Source: Muscardinus avellanarius
Lineage: Eukaryota > Chordata > Mammalia > Rodentia > Gliridae
DNA length: 64,000 bases
Direction of reading: 5' to 3'
NCBI GenBank assembly: GCA_963383645.1
Contig: OY726572.1
Coordinates: 27,844,792-27,908,791 of the forward strand
Shown here: piece after piece, positions 44,521-56,285 of the stretch
Position numbering within the stretch: position 1 is the stretch's first letter
How the letters are laid out: the number at the start of each line of letters is the position of its first letter
The notes under the pieces: generated by a model
What the model was told of the DNA's origin: nothing
Databases searched by the model: none
Seen by the model: the letters and a program-made list of their open reading frames with translations, nothing else
Program-made: the position numbers and the translations under genes

Positions 44521-44835
44521 TCCTTAGAGATACTTGGTGTTAGAGTCTTTTTTAAGTCTAGGCACGTTAATTTTGAATTCTCAAGTGTCCTCTGGCCCTT
44601 GGTCCTATTTCTAATATTGTGATCTCATTTTATCCCTCATGCATGTATGTGTGGTTCACTCATGAATTAAAAGTAAAATCAGTCTGAACTCCTGACAACT
44701 GCCTACTTGACATTTCTACTTGGAATATAAATGTCTCAAACTTAACATACCCCAAAACAAATTTCAATGTTCTCCCTAAAACTGGTTTCATCTTTGACCT
44801 TCCTTATCTTAGTGGGTTACAATGGAATTCTTTTC

Positions 44836-45047
44836 TTTTTTTTTATTATTTTTTGTGATATTAGAGATGGAACCCAGGGGCATTCTATCTTCGAGCTATA
44901 CCCCAGCTCTATTTTATTTTATTTCAAAACAGACTCGCTAGGTTGATGAGCATCTCAATACTTGCTGAGGCTGTCCTGGAACCTGTGATCCTTCCATATC
45001 AGCCTCCAAAGTATAGAGACTAGAGGTGTGCACCACCACATCCAACT
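44836..45047 (-). mobile_element. B1-ID SINE inside L2
   Basis: A T-rich run, then GAGATGGAACCCAGGGGCAT, CTTCGAGCTATACCCCAGCT and the B1 end GTGTGCACCACCACATCCAA. A short TTACAA repeat lies at each side. Confidence 0.9.
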
Positions 45048-45800
45048 TACAACTCCATTTTTGGACTTGCTCATGTCAGAACCTTTGTGGATAATTCTTA
45101 ATGCTTGTCTTCTCACTCCACATATAATTTCTCAGAAAACATATTGTCTTGCCTTCAATATATATCCATAATTTCAGTATTTCTCAGTATATGCACCTGG
45201 AACCACCACCAAACACAGCAGCGGAAATAATCTCTTTGTGAGACAGGTCACACAATTCCTCTTGTCAAAATTTCCCTCAGAGTATCACGTTCTTACAATG
45301 ACTGGCGAGGTTCTGCATAGTCTGTTTCTCCCATCCCTTCTCCATTCTCTCTCTCCTGTCACCTCCTGCTCTTCCAATTCTCCCTCTCCATGACAAGTAA
45401 CCTTCCTACTATCTCTTGAACACACCACACATGTTCTTCACTACAGACTTTTCATGGTTAACTTCCTCAATTCATTCAATGATACCCTCCTAGAGGGGGC
45501 TATACTGACCATCCTATTAACAATTTTTATCCCCTCACACATCTACCAAGATTCTTAATCTGTCTCACTTTTTTGTATTTTTTGTTGTTCATAGGTTAAT
45601 ATTTTTCTGTTATATTATATAATATAAAGTTTGATGCAATTATTATACCTTTTATTTATTGCCTATTTTTTGGTGCTAGAATGTAATCTCTACCAGAGAA
45701 GTGAATTTTGCCTTTTTGCTTTATCAACATATCCCAAGGGCCTAGAATAGTACCCAGTGCTTTTTGCATGGCTCAGAGTATTTGCAAAGGTGTTAAATAA

Positions 45801-47200
45801 TCACAGCAAATCCCCCAAAAATCTCATTGTGGGAGTCTAACACAGAAAGAAAAGTCAGTAATACTACTTGTGCATTTAGGATTTTGAACTTTTTGTATTA
45901 TAGGTGTTTTAAATATATATATTTTTAAATAATGCATTATTTATTTTGATTACTGAGTGTTTTCTTTATCCCCTATCTCTGGTCCTTGAGTCATATTATT
46001 TCTATTTTATGGATGAGGAACCTAAAGTTTTGAGAGTTTAAACTGATGTCTTACATTTACACCACTAATAAGACTGGAAACCTGCAACTGTTTAGTTCTA
46101 AAATCTGTGTTATTAACCACTATAATACATGTATCTAGATTCTTGTTTATTTTTGTGGGTTTTTTTTTTTTTTTTTTAGTTTTCATCCTGACAATTCAGA
46201 GATCCTTAAATCTGAAAACTTAAGAAGCATTTGTTAAACTGGCCTATATTTCAATACCAAATAACACTTTGTTATTCTCCTGAAGATACTGTTTAATGCA
46301 TCCTTACCCCTCACCTGGAAAAACAGCAGGTGTCTCCTGCCTCCATTTCTGAACACTCTTGTGTTTCCTCTGTTGAGCAGCCACAGTGATAGATTTAGTT
46401 ACTGGAGATTTCTTTGCAGAAACCTCTAGCATCCTGTAACCTGGAGCATTCCTTCCTAGGCCTGTGTCAGGATTGTCATCTTGTCCTTGTACCATGATTC
46501 ACAGAATTTCTGTTGCATCACTCCTCTCTTAGACACCATCCTTTTTTTTTTTTTAAGATTCCTTATTTCTACCTTATATTTTTGCTGGAAAAATTCTTTG
46601 AGAAATTGTATACAGGAGGGAAATCAACCAGAGACCCTGCATGCCTGACCATGTCTGTATTCTACTCTCTCACATGATTGATTCTAGGTTCTTCCCTTAA
46701 TGTGGAAGACATTCCTTAATTGTTTGTCTTCTAGTTTCTGTATTTTTTGTTAATAAATTTCATCATTCTAACCCCAGATCCTTTGCATGTATCTATATTT
46801 ATTTCTGAAAACCTTTAGGATCTGTTTATAATTGATTGTACCTTAAGCCCTTATTACAACATGCCTTATGTGACTATTGTTTCACGATGATGGGCACTCA
46901 GTATTTCATTTGGCATCATTTTGCTCTGCAGGATTTTCTTGAAATTATTTTTCTCTTAAAACCATCTACATTCTTTGTTTCTAGAAATATTTTTTGAGAG
47001 TTTCAAGTGGACACAGACACTGCTTCAGTGACACTTAATATCCAGTACATGACACACTACTCTTAGCACTTCTACATTTACTTTTTGCACATGACACGTT
47101 TAGAGATGAAAATAACTCTGATCCTGAAACAGAGACCTGATCACTAATATTTAAAGCTGTTTCTTGCTAGGACAACACATTTACAAGTATGTACAGAGAA
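45801..47200. other. No recognised feature; two T-runs
   Basis: Poly(T) runs lie at 46160-46178 and 46542-46554. Upstream of the second, 46304-46495 carries a 63-codon minus frame. T-run plus frame might suggest a minus-strand processed pseudogene, but the T-run is on the wrong side of the frame for a poly(A) tail, and I recognise no parent. Confidence 0.4.
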
Positions 47201-47203
47201 CAC

Positions 47204-47537
47204 ATGACATTCTTTTTTTAAAATTAAAATATTTTTTTATTTGTATATATATATATATGTTGGTGCCTTGTAGTAATACATCTTAATGGGGTACAAGATG
47301 GTAGAGGCATGCATACACACCACTTATTTAGCCCTTCCCCAATTCCCCCCATTCCCTTTCCCCTCCCTCCTTCTCATGTTTGGCTTAGTGACTGACTTTG
47401 ATATGTTTGTGAATGTACATCATGTACATTATGGAATTTCCCTTTTCCCCTCTCCCATACCCATCAGTTAGGTCACCTTATTTGCTCATCTATGGTTTAT
47501 TTCTTCTTCTTTCTCTAGAGTTCCTTATGACATTCTT
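47204..47537 (-). mobile_element. 5'-truncated L1 3' UTR insertion
   Basis: Perfect 11-bp duplication ATGACATTCTT at 47204-47214 and 47527-47537. The insert is ~310 bp of reversed L1 3' UTR: TTGGTGCCTTGTAGTAATAC, GGGGTACAAGATGG, the CCCATTCCCTTTCCCCTCCC tract and TTGGCTTAGTGACTGACTTT. It is a good local reference for the 3' end of the composite at 10.2 kb. Confidence 0.95.
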
Positions 47538-47553
47538 ATAGGCTAAATTTTGT

Positions 47554-47772
47554 TAGCCGGGCCTGGTGTCGCACGCTTGTAATCCCAGTGCTTGGAAGGC
47601 TGAGACAGGAGGATCTGCACAGGTTCAAAGCCAGCCTCAACTACTTAGTGAGGCTCTCAGCAATTTGGTGAGACCCTGTTTCCAAATAAAGTATAAAATA
47701 CATTTGGGAGTATAGCTCGAAGGTAGAAATGCCCCTGAGTTCCACCCCCAGTACCACACACACACAAAAAAA
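47554..47772 (+). mobile_element. B1-ID SINE
   Basis: GCCGGGCCTGGTGTCGCACG start, GCCAGCCTCAACTACTTAGT, ID half TTTGGGAGTATAGCTCGAAG ending in CACACACACA and an A-run. The small CA run sits between body and A-tail. Confidence 0.92.
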
Positions 47773-50070
47773 TTGTTGTCAAGGCTCAGACAACCCTGAG
47801 GTGAAATTAGTAAGGTCTTTGTAAGGAAATCTTCAGATTACAAACAAAATATATGTATCTGAATATTAAAGCTTTACAAGTAATCCATTGAACAAAAGTC
47901 CTACAAACTTTCTTAAATACTGAATCTAGAGAAGGTACTTTTTTATGATTACTTCCTTCCAGAGTAAGCCTTCTTATAATTGAGAATAATATATTTATCA
48001 GACTTACTGGAAATTCTTCATTCATAGATGGAGATTACAATTGATGAAGTCAACAGGGAAGGGCTGAATTTTATTCATCTTTTATCTTTCCCTCTTTCAG
48101 TTTGCTCTTTTTCAGATGCAAAGTTTGGCCTCTACTGCTCCATCTTTTTATTTACTTAGGGCCCCAGGTAAAAGGCTGGGAGCTATAGTCTTTGCCCAGA
48201 CCTTGTCTCCTACATGTGGACACCATTTTTCTATATTGTAGTGGTAGACACCATACGTGGTTCTCTAACTCAAATACTGTTGATTCTCTTTCACTGGACA
48301 ACACTGACCACCACACCTAATGAGTGATGTAGACAGTATGCATAGATTTGTCTCCAGACCTCACCTCAGTCCCTGTCTTCCCACTGTTGGTTGAGTCTTT
48401 ATCAATAATGTCTTAAATAATGACTTATTATTAAATGCTTTAGGATTGGGTTGGTGTTGTAGCTCTACCCCGAATGATTCTTTTCTTTAGTTGATTTATA
48501 TCGTTACTACTGTTTTTTCTCCTTTTATTCCCTCTACATTGTTTATAAGATTGTGTACACATGTATGTGCATATGTGTGTGTGAATATGCAAATTCAATA
48601 AATGGCATTTGGGGTCAAGTTCATGAGAAGCAAACCTTGAGAGGATTCATGTGCAGCAAGTGATTTATCAAGTTTCCTGATAATTACAAATAATGGAATG
48701 AGAACAGCAGAACAACAACAAAAAAAGCCATACACATGTGATTTCAGGTGAAGTTCCAGCCTTAACTCCACGATCAGCCTCAGCCCTATTTTCAGTCTGC
48801 TGAAGAGGAAAGCTCTGGAGTGTAAATTACACAGCACAGTCAGTATCAACTGGAGGCAAAATAGCTAGGCTTTAATTAGTCATTGGCTGAAGGCTACTCC
48901 AGTGAGATATAAGTTCATAGGCACTTTCAGTTTTGTGTCAGCTGTCAGAGTGGCTCTAGTAACCAGAGAGCAATTTTCCAGGAGTCTCTGATACAAACCA
49001 TTAGAGAAAAAAGTATACACATTTGGGGATAGGGGCAGTAAAAGGATCCAATTTAGGCAGATCATAAGTAATTGATGAAAGGGTTATGGGAATTATAAAG
49101 CTAGAAAGTCCAAAGAATCAGCTGTAAAATTCTTAATACATAAGTAAGAAAATGTTTTATTACTATTGCAGATGGCTCATTTACTATGCATAGCTTAGTT
49201 TAAATATGATGTTTTACCTGTCTAAAAAGGGCAGAGCATACTACTGTACAGATATTCAAAGTATCTATGCTAAAAAATAAGTAAAAATTTTTAAACCATA
49301 TAAGTACTGGAAAATAAAAAATTGACAAATGCTTAGGATTCTGCAGTAATTGTTATTTTTGAGTCCTAACAAAAATAGAAGCAGTGAATAGTCTAGTAAT
49401 TTTCTTTGGTGTCAACCAGTAGCAATCAGGCTACTTGCTATTTCATTTTTTTCTTTTTGCTAATCTCACAGATTGATATCTTTGAATTGGCTGATTCAGA
49501 TAATTTGTCTGAGAAAAACTGGAAAGAACATGCTTCTACTCAGTAGAAAATATAGTTGTATGGAACTATGAAGAAAGCTAGCCCAGCCAATGACCTTGGT
49601 ACCATTAACAATATGTTCTATGTGACTGAATTATAACTGAATTAAGTCTCAGTACAGAGGGATGAAATTCTTGTCCTCACTAATGCTGAAAACAGAAAGC
49701 TATTTTTATCAGCTGTATAACTTTAATCTCCACCAAAGAAAGACTTGTTTATTAATTTTCTTTTAATGGTATGGAGGATCAAAATGAGCATTTCTGTCTC
49801 TTAAGCTGAACTTTAAAGATCATTGAATTCAGTGTCTTGGAGTCAGGAATGGGCACACCAGGTAACTGGCAATTTATATAGAGTACAGCCAGTCAGATTT
49901 GTGTCTACACATGCTTCTAGTTATAAAATAACTCCAGACATGAGTGCTTAATTCAATTTTCCTGTTTTCAAACAATATAACACTTATTTTTGTCAATCTA
50001 GTTAAAGGAAGTATATTAAAAATAAATCTTGCCAAAGAAAAACTGTGAACAACTCAAACTTGCTCTTTTA
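47773..50070. other. No recognised feature
   Basis: About 2.3 kb with no clear element. The block at 49071-49140 resembles 50078-50146, so part of this may be an unnamed old repeat. Minus frames (47807-48025, 48595-48849) have no domains. Confidence 0.4.
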
Positions 50071-50150
50071 TAAGTAGAGTGATGAAAAGGATAATGGGAA
50101 TTATAAAACTAAAAACTCCAGTGAATGAAACTGTGAAATTATGAGTATAG

Positions 50151-50326
50151 CACAAGAAAAAGAAGAAGAAGAAGGAGAAGGAGGAGGAGGAGGAGGAGGA
50201 GGAGGAGGAGGAGGAGGAGGAGGAGGAGGAGGAGGAGGAAGAGGAGCAGCAGCAGAAGGAGGAGGAGGAGGAGGAGGAGGAGGAGGAGAAGAAGAAGAAG
50301 AAGAAGAAGAAGAAGAAGAAGAAGAA

Positions 50327-50358
<32 letters not shown>

Positions 50359-50445
50359 AGAAGAGAAATTTTGTTAGAAACACATACTTCTTGTACCTCA
50401 TTAAGATGTATGACTACAATGCACCAAATTAAAAAAAAAAAGAAA
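50151..50445 (+). mobile_element. L1 3' terminus with hyper-expanded purine tract
   Basis: About 216 bases of pure (GAA)n/(GGA)n on the plus strand (50151-50366), broken only by GCAGCAGC near 50245. It is followed by CATACTTCTTGTACCTCATT, AAGATGTATGACTACAATGC, ACCAAATT and an A-run. The latter is the plus-strand form of the L1 3' end seen reversed at 47215-47300, so the tract sits where these L1s carry their short polypurine run. Confidence 0.8.
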
Positions 50446-52020
50446 TACTTCTGAGGACAGTCTGGCTATAGAGCTGGAGAAAAATAATGGTAAATAATGT
50501 CTGACTTAGTAATAGGAAAAATATTGATCTCTCTTCCAAGTGAAACAGATAACTCTATGGAAGATATAGTTCTGGAAAATATGATAGGAAGACATCTCTC
50601 AAGGCACAGATTGGAGAAAAAGTCCATGATCAAATCTCCATTCTTTCTTTGTGTTTGTGGGCACATAGCAACATCTTTTCATTGTGTGGTTGCTATGAAA
50701 TTTTAGAAAAGGCATATGGTAATGTGTCCAATCCAAAAGAACTGTGACTCAGTTCTTTAAAAAATGTTTTTAATTGATATATAAAATTGTATTCTTGTAT
50801 TTAAAAAAGAAGAGTAAGAAAGCAGCTTCTGCATATGTATGTGGATAAGGTACCAAAACTGTTGGAGATAATTGTAGGATAACTAAACCAGCCAGGATTT
50901 GCTCTCATGCATGATGCCATTGTTCTACTAGGAGATGCTTTCTTGAATCTTTGCTAACTACTCTAAAAATAAGATGATTACCACAGTTCTCTTTGGAACA
51001 CCAGTTCAAAACTTTAAGGAAAAAGAAGGGAAAGAACAATTTTTAAAGGCATGCCAAGAGCTGGAAAGAAGAACAATGGTGATGAATGATGGCTCAGTGC
51101 AAGTTATTCTGTAACTAATTAAGTCACAGTAGGCACCAAAGTACATTCTAGACATTATGCATTGACATGTCAACTTGCAGAACAAGGATGGGGGGGGATA
51201 GTTTAAAGTTTTATTAGTTTGAAAATGGATTCAGTTTAAGAAGTGAGAAAGTCCAAGTCTCTTTAATTCAGTAAGAAGGAAGAGTATGTGATTCTAATAT
51301 ATAATATGAGATCAGTCATCATGAATATAATTGTAGGTGTCATATAAAATGGACTTTCTTTAATTATGTGTTTTGTTCTCTTTAAGGATAAGAATTCTAT
51401 ACTTTTTCATATAAATGTTTTTATAATTTTAAATCAAATAATGTAAAAATGATCCTCTACTTGGATTTCAGAATATTGAGAAAATATTACTGGAAAACTT
51501 GACCTGAATTGAATGAATATACAAAAACTATCCTTAAACTAAACACATAAAAACATTTAGTTATTTTTTTCATTAGTATTTTACGGGAGGATTAAACATT
51601 GGAATGAAACAATTCATCTAACTAGACAGAAAGCATCCCCACACTCTCCTAAATTTTCTTTTGAAGAACTTTAGCTTATATGCATATATTTTCTAGGACA
51701 AAGCTATCAATTTTTTACTCTCAGGAAACCATGTGTTTCCTGTTAAAGTAGTTTATCTAAGAGTTAGTTTTGTAGTTGTATGGTGAGAAACACAGATTAT
51801 GTATTACCAAGGATCAGCAATAAAAAATGGATATACATATTTTAGTTGAGATGAAAAAGGATATAAATATTTGACATTAGATTTGTGAGAACAAAATAAA
51901 AGTTGGGCCATATTTGGCATTCCATCAACCAACAATGCTCAATATTTAATGTTTTTATTATGAAAATAATTAATCTTTTGGTAATTGATCTGTTCAGATT
52001 CTCTCTCCTTATATTTTCTC
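50446..52020. other. No recognised feature
   Basis: AT-rich; short frames only. A G8 run lies at 51190-51197. Confidence 0.4.
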
Positions 52021-52025
52021 TAAGT

Positions 52026-52240
52026 AAGATATTTCTTTTTTGTTTATTTTTGGTACTGGGAATTGAACCCAGAGGCATTGTACTTCTGAGCTAAGTCACC
52101 AGTCTTATTTTATTTTGAAACAGTCTCACTAGTTTTATCAGAGTCTAATTACTTGCAGAGCCTCTACTCAAACCTGTGATCCTCCAGTCCCAATTACTGA
52201 GATTGCAGGTGTGTGCCACCATGACTAGCTGTAAGATACT
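52026..52240 (-). mobile_element. B1-ID SINE, diverged
   Basis: GTAAGATATTTC/GTAAGATACTTC flank the reversed SINE (about 52025 and 52231), whose blocks are GGGAATTGAACCCAGAGGCA, CTTCTGAGCTAAGTCACCAG and the B1 end GTGTGCCACCATGACTAGC. Confidence 0.88.
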
Positions 52241-53050
52241 TCCTAACTTTAAAGTGGTACTTAAATGTCAGGTGAAGGCTTCCCTTGTGGGCAGAGGCAG
52301 AGCAGTGATTAAATATTCTGAGGTTAGTAATTATGAAAATTTTGCAAGTTTTTCATAAAAGAAAGCATACCATGTAACTTATTCTTTTATTCTATCCTAT
52401 TATCTTATATGGCTTTAACTTTCCCTTTTATGAAGTGATGGTGACAATAGTATCTGTTTAACATTCTTGTTAAAAGAGTTGATACCATATGCTTATCACC
52501 AATTTTAAAAGTCACTAATCTATAAATTCTAAGACTTATAAACACTAAGCACCTACAGTGGCACTGGCTGTGCAAATACTGAAATAAGTCCATAACTATT
52601 ATTAAGTGACTGTTGCTCAAAGTGCCTGCCCTTTACCGCTCTGGTCACTGGATCCTATTTCTTGGGTCAGAGTCAACTTAAGTATGTAAAAGGTCAATAC
52701 TTGACATAGCTGAGTCTGCTAGGATACTTTCTGACTGTTCATCCCTTACCAGCTGTTACATATTCTAAATATTTAAATGTCTGGGATCAATTAGTGTCAG
52801 AAGAGTGTCAATATCTGTCCCCAGATTTTCTATAGGCTGTTAGGCCATTAAATCATTTAAAACCCATGTTCAAGAGAATCTGACAAGTCCAAGTTTGGTA
52901 GACATAAGGACAGTGTTGCTTCTGTCCCTTCCTAGGGAGTACCATATAAAAATCTACACAACTAAACACACAAGGCTTTATACTTCCTAGGAATAAATAA
53001 ATAGTTATATGATGAGAAAGGTTGGGCTGTGAGACTGCAATGTACCAAAA

Positions 53051-53090
<40 letters not shown>

Positions 53091-54205
53091 CACACATATT
53101 CAAAAATTCAATATACATATTCAAAAAACAGAGAGAGGGAGAGGGGGCACACTGGGATTCTCTTTTTCTCTTTCTCAGAATTTTCTTTTAGTAGGAGAAA
53201 TATGATCTATACCTCTTTGAAACCAGGAAAAGAAAATATCCTGACTAGGGGAAAAAAACCTACAGCAATTTTAGACACCTCCAAATGAAGACAAATACCT
53301 TCAAAGACTTTAAATACAACAATAAGCAAAGTGAATAAAAGAAGTTGGGAATCTTGTTTTGAATTTGTCAGAGCATATGAAGAAGTACGCCTCTTGTCTT
53401 CGCTCTTATAAATTCATCTTCAAAGCATGAGACAGGGGACCAGGCTAAATGGTCAATGCAGATTGTCCCTTGACCTTTGATCTGCCATGTTCAGCTTCAG
53501 AGAGAGGACATCCCATCTCCCAATCAAGAGAGTGAGTGCAGTTGGCACAGCCCTGCGCATCGGAGTTGCAGAAGCACTTTGAAGAGGTGACTAACTCTCT
53601 TTGGCATCTCACTCACCAAAATATGTCATTCTCTTATGTGAGCAACATTGTTATTTAAAACATAAACTTTACCTATTCCTCTGCCCTTTGAAAAACTAAG
53701 CTAGTCATTTGGATTTGGATTCTCTTTTTATTGAAGCCTTGCTAATGTTTATGCAGAAGAGATGGATTGAAAGCTCTCTGTTATAAGATTCATAAATAAT
53801 ATATTTTGATGCCACATAATGGCTTAAAAGAATATAATTATTCACATATTGTTTAAAGTTTCATGTTAATTGTCTTTAGAGAAAGATTTGCAATACAGAG
53901 AGCTAATGAGCACCCTAAAAGAATTGAGAAAACACAACTATAGGTGTTTGTTTAATTGGGGTGTTGATGGAAAGTCAAGGACACATAAGTAGTAAAAAGA
54001 GGAGAAGAGAGAAAGTGTCCAAGTAGTCAGCATGAAGCAGGATCTGTAAAGATGTAGTTTTAATTCTTGGAATTATTTGGTATTTCCTATTTGAAATGCT
54101 TTTTTTTGGGGGGGAGGCTAACTTTTATATAACATCAATTATGCTTATTATCTAGAAATGATAGGGGCATTAGATGGAGATTTCAGAAAAAAGGATAATC
54201 ATTCT
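52241..54205. other. No recognised feature except a (TA)n run
   Basis: (TA)n at 53059-53086 with a short CACACA end. The rest shows no repeat consensus or coding domain. Confidence 0.45.
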
Positions 54206-54212
54206 GTTTTAG

Positions 54213-54388
54213 TCAGCTTTTCATAACTGTGACCAAAATACCTGACGAGCAAAACTTAGAGAAAAATGGTTTAAGTAGAGCTTAGGATTTCAGAGGTTTG
54301 TCCATGAAGAGTCAGCTCTAAAGCAGAAACTGCAGCAGCAGTGGTTCAGCATATGATGGAGGAGCTCAGCTCACTTATGTGAGTGAGA

Positions 54389-54473
<85 letters not shown>

Positions 54474-54596
54474 TATGGAGTGATGGGCAAGAGGCAGATA
54501 CAATCCCCAAAGCCACATCCTCAATGAAACACCTCCTCCAGCCATACCCTGCCTCCAACCCTGGCTGCACTGTTTAACACATGAGCTTTAGGTAAC
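54213..54596 (-). mobile_element. MaLR LTR (ORR1/MST-like) with (AG)n expansion
   Basis: Reversed MaLR layout: AGTCAGCTTTTCATAACTGT, GACCAAAATACCTGACGAGC, TCAGAGGTTTGTCCATGAAG, and after the AG run CATCCTCAATGAAACACCTC and CAACCCTGGCTGCACTG. Confidence 0.85.
54391..54466. repeat. (AG)n microsatellite
   Basis: About 38 uninterrupted AG units inside the MaLR LTR. The Leu-Ser frame on the minus strand is its artefact. Confidence 0.98.
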
Positions 54597-54875
54597 ATTT
54601 TAAATACAAATCATAAAACTTATATAAAAACTACAAGTTTAGCATTCATTTCACAATTCTGGCAGGTAAAAATACATAGTTATTTAGGTTTTCTTTGTCT
54701 ATTTTTAATCTTTACATATTAGTGAATTTATAATACATAAACATAAAATAATAGAATGGTCTAATAAAATCTAATTTATCCAGCCTCAACACCTTTCTAG
54801 TTTCTTCCTTTTCTCTTATTATATTGCAGCAAATCTAAGGCATTATATAAAGATATATGGAATACTATTTCTATT

Positions 54876-55075
54876 TCAATATGAAGCCAGTTATGGTGGC
54901 AATCACCTGTACTCCCAGTTACTTAGGATGCTGAAGCAGGAGGATTGCAAGTTTTAATCCAGCTTGGTAAATTTAGTGATACCTGTCTCAAATAAAACAA
55001 AAAGGGCTGAGAGTGTCACTCAGTGGTAGAAAGCTTGCCTGGGTTTAATCCCCATATTGAAAAAAATCAATATGA
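54876..55075 (+). mobile_element. B1-ID SINE, diverged
   Basis: Duplication TCAATATGA at 54876-54884 and 55067-55075. Body: GCCAGTTATGGTGGCAATCA, GGCTGAGAGTGTCACTCAGT and GGGTTTAATCCCCATATTG. Confidence 0.9.
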
Positions 55076-55169
55076 TCCATAAATAATAAACATTCTTTAA
55101 AATACAGCTCCAACTCTGATATACCAAAAAATTTAAAAGTTTTACCATATTTGACTTCATTACTATTAT

Positions 55170-55560
55170 GGTTAATATATGTGCCAAATTGACTGGACTA
55201 TGGTGCCCAGATAGTGAAGATATTTGGTCAGATATTATTCTGGATGTTTATGTGAAAGTGTTAAGTAAGATTCACATTTGAATCAGTGAAATTTGGGTAA
55301 AGTCCTTCCTAATGTATGTGGGTCTCATTCAATCAGTTGATGACACGGGTAGACCAGAGCCTGTCACCTTCTCAGCAAGAGGAATTCTGCCGAGAGACAG
55401 ACTGCCATCAGCACTCCCCTGGGTCTCCAGCCTGGTGGCCTCACCTGTACATTTTATACTTGCCAGGTGCTATAATTATGTGAATCAATTCCTCAAATTA
55501 AATCTCTATAAACATCATTTTAGTTCTGTTTCTTTAGAGACTCCCATCTTATCTGGTTGC
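55170..55560 (+). mobile_element. Ancient LTR-like repeat, subfamily uncertain
   Basis: GTGCCAAATTGACTGGACTA, GTGCCCAGATAGTGAAGATA, CATTTGAATCAGTGAAATTT, CTCATTCAATCAGTTGATGA, TCCTCAAATTAAATCTCTAT and the end TTCTGTTTCTTTAGAGACTC follow a widespread old mammalian repeat that I believe is an LTR, with an AATTAAATCT-type polyadenylation region. Confidence 0.55.
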
Positions 55561-55579
55561 TAAATAAAATTTATATTAA

Positions 55580-55690
55580 CAGATCTTTCCCAAGTGCCTA
55601 CTATGTTACAGATATTCTTTAGGCATTAAGGACACAATAGAAAAGAAAATACACAATAAAATGATTGCCCTCCTAGATCTTAAATTTTGT
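55580..55690 (+). mobile_element. L2/MIR-type fragment
   Basis: CCCAAGTGCCTACTATGTTA, GGCATTAAGGACACAATAGA and TGCCCTCCTAGATCTTAAAT match the L2 distal layout. Confidence 0.6.
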
Positions 55691-55859
55691 TGTTTTCACT
55701 TCTGTCATCCTTGGAAAAAAAGCACAGTAACACATCCTGTCCTTAAAGCTTCCTCCCTCATTTCACAAAGCCTCCCTGAATTAAGGGGACCAAATCTGGG
55801 CCGGGATATTCAAATACATGTTATCCTGAAGGACGCTGACTTTCTCTCGTGTGTGTTGG

Positions 55860-56285
55860 GAATTAGAGCACATTAGTTTTATTGTAGAAAGCTGCGTTCT
55901 TGTATACATGATGAGTTCCTTGGGGTGCTGGCCATACATTAGCTTTGCAGGCTAAACTACTGATGCCACTGCTTCTGTAGCCTTGCTTATAAAACCCTGC
56001 TCCTTGAAGTACCTGGTGCAGACTGAAGTACTCATCCTACTCTGCCACCAGACAACGCATCATGGAACAATGGAGAAGCTATTTTCTGGCAAAGCATGAA
56101 GTGGAGTTACACTTTTCCAGGATGTCACCATGGAACTCTTTGGCAAAGGGCCTGTCTAGCCTCTCACCTCTGGAGCTTCCCCATAATAATTTCTTAATAA
56201 GCCATATACATTACATCCTATCTCTGAGTGTCTTCGGTCTCTCAGAAACCTATTCTACTGCCCTAGCACAATTGGATGCTGGACT
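55860..56285 (+). mobile_element. Possible ERV LTR
   Basis: TATAAAA at 55988-55994, CTCATCCTACTCTGCCACCA after it, a later TTAATAAGCC and a TGAGTGTCTTCGGTCTCTCA end region resemble a class I-type LTR. I found no clear target duplication, so boundaries are approximate. Confidence 0.35.

Larger units (their letters stand above)
43690..45800 (+). mobile_element. Long ancient L2 LINE, twice interrupted
   Basis: Recognisable L2 ORF2 and 3' blocks in order: GTTGCTAATGACTTCCCTGG with AATCCAATGGCCATTTCTCA (43765-43805), ACTGCCTACTTGACATTTCT with CTCAAACTTAACATACCCCA (44698-44755), GCCTTCAATATATATCCATA (45151), CTTGAACACACCACACATGT (45415) and the end GTGCTAGAATGTAATCTCTA with GGGCCTAGAATAGTACCCAG (45673-45760). 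An L1 piece (about 44140-44520) and a SINE (about 44836-45047) interrupt it. Relic of a ~2-kb copy; no frame survives. Confidence 0.8.

Noticed and set aside
46304..46495. Possible processed pseudogene next to a T-run
   Set aside because: For a minus-strand frame a poly(A) tail would appear as T-run at the lower coordinate, but the T-run is at the higher side. No parent gene recognised.
50054..50401. Gly-rich, Glu-rich and Ser/Phe-rich frames
   Set aside because: These are translations of a GAA/GGA microsatellite in three frames.
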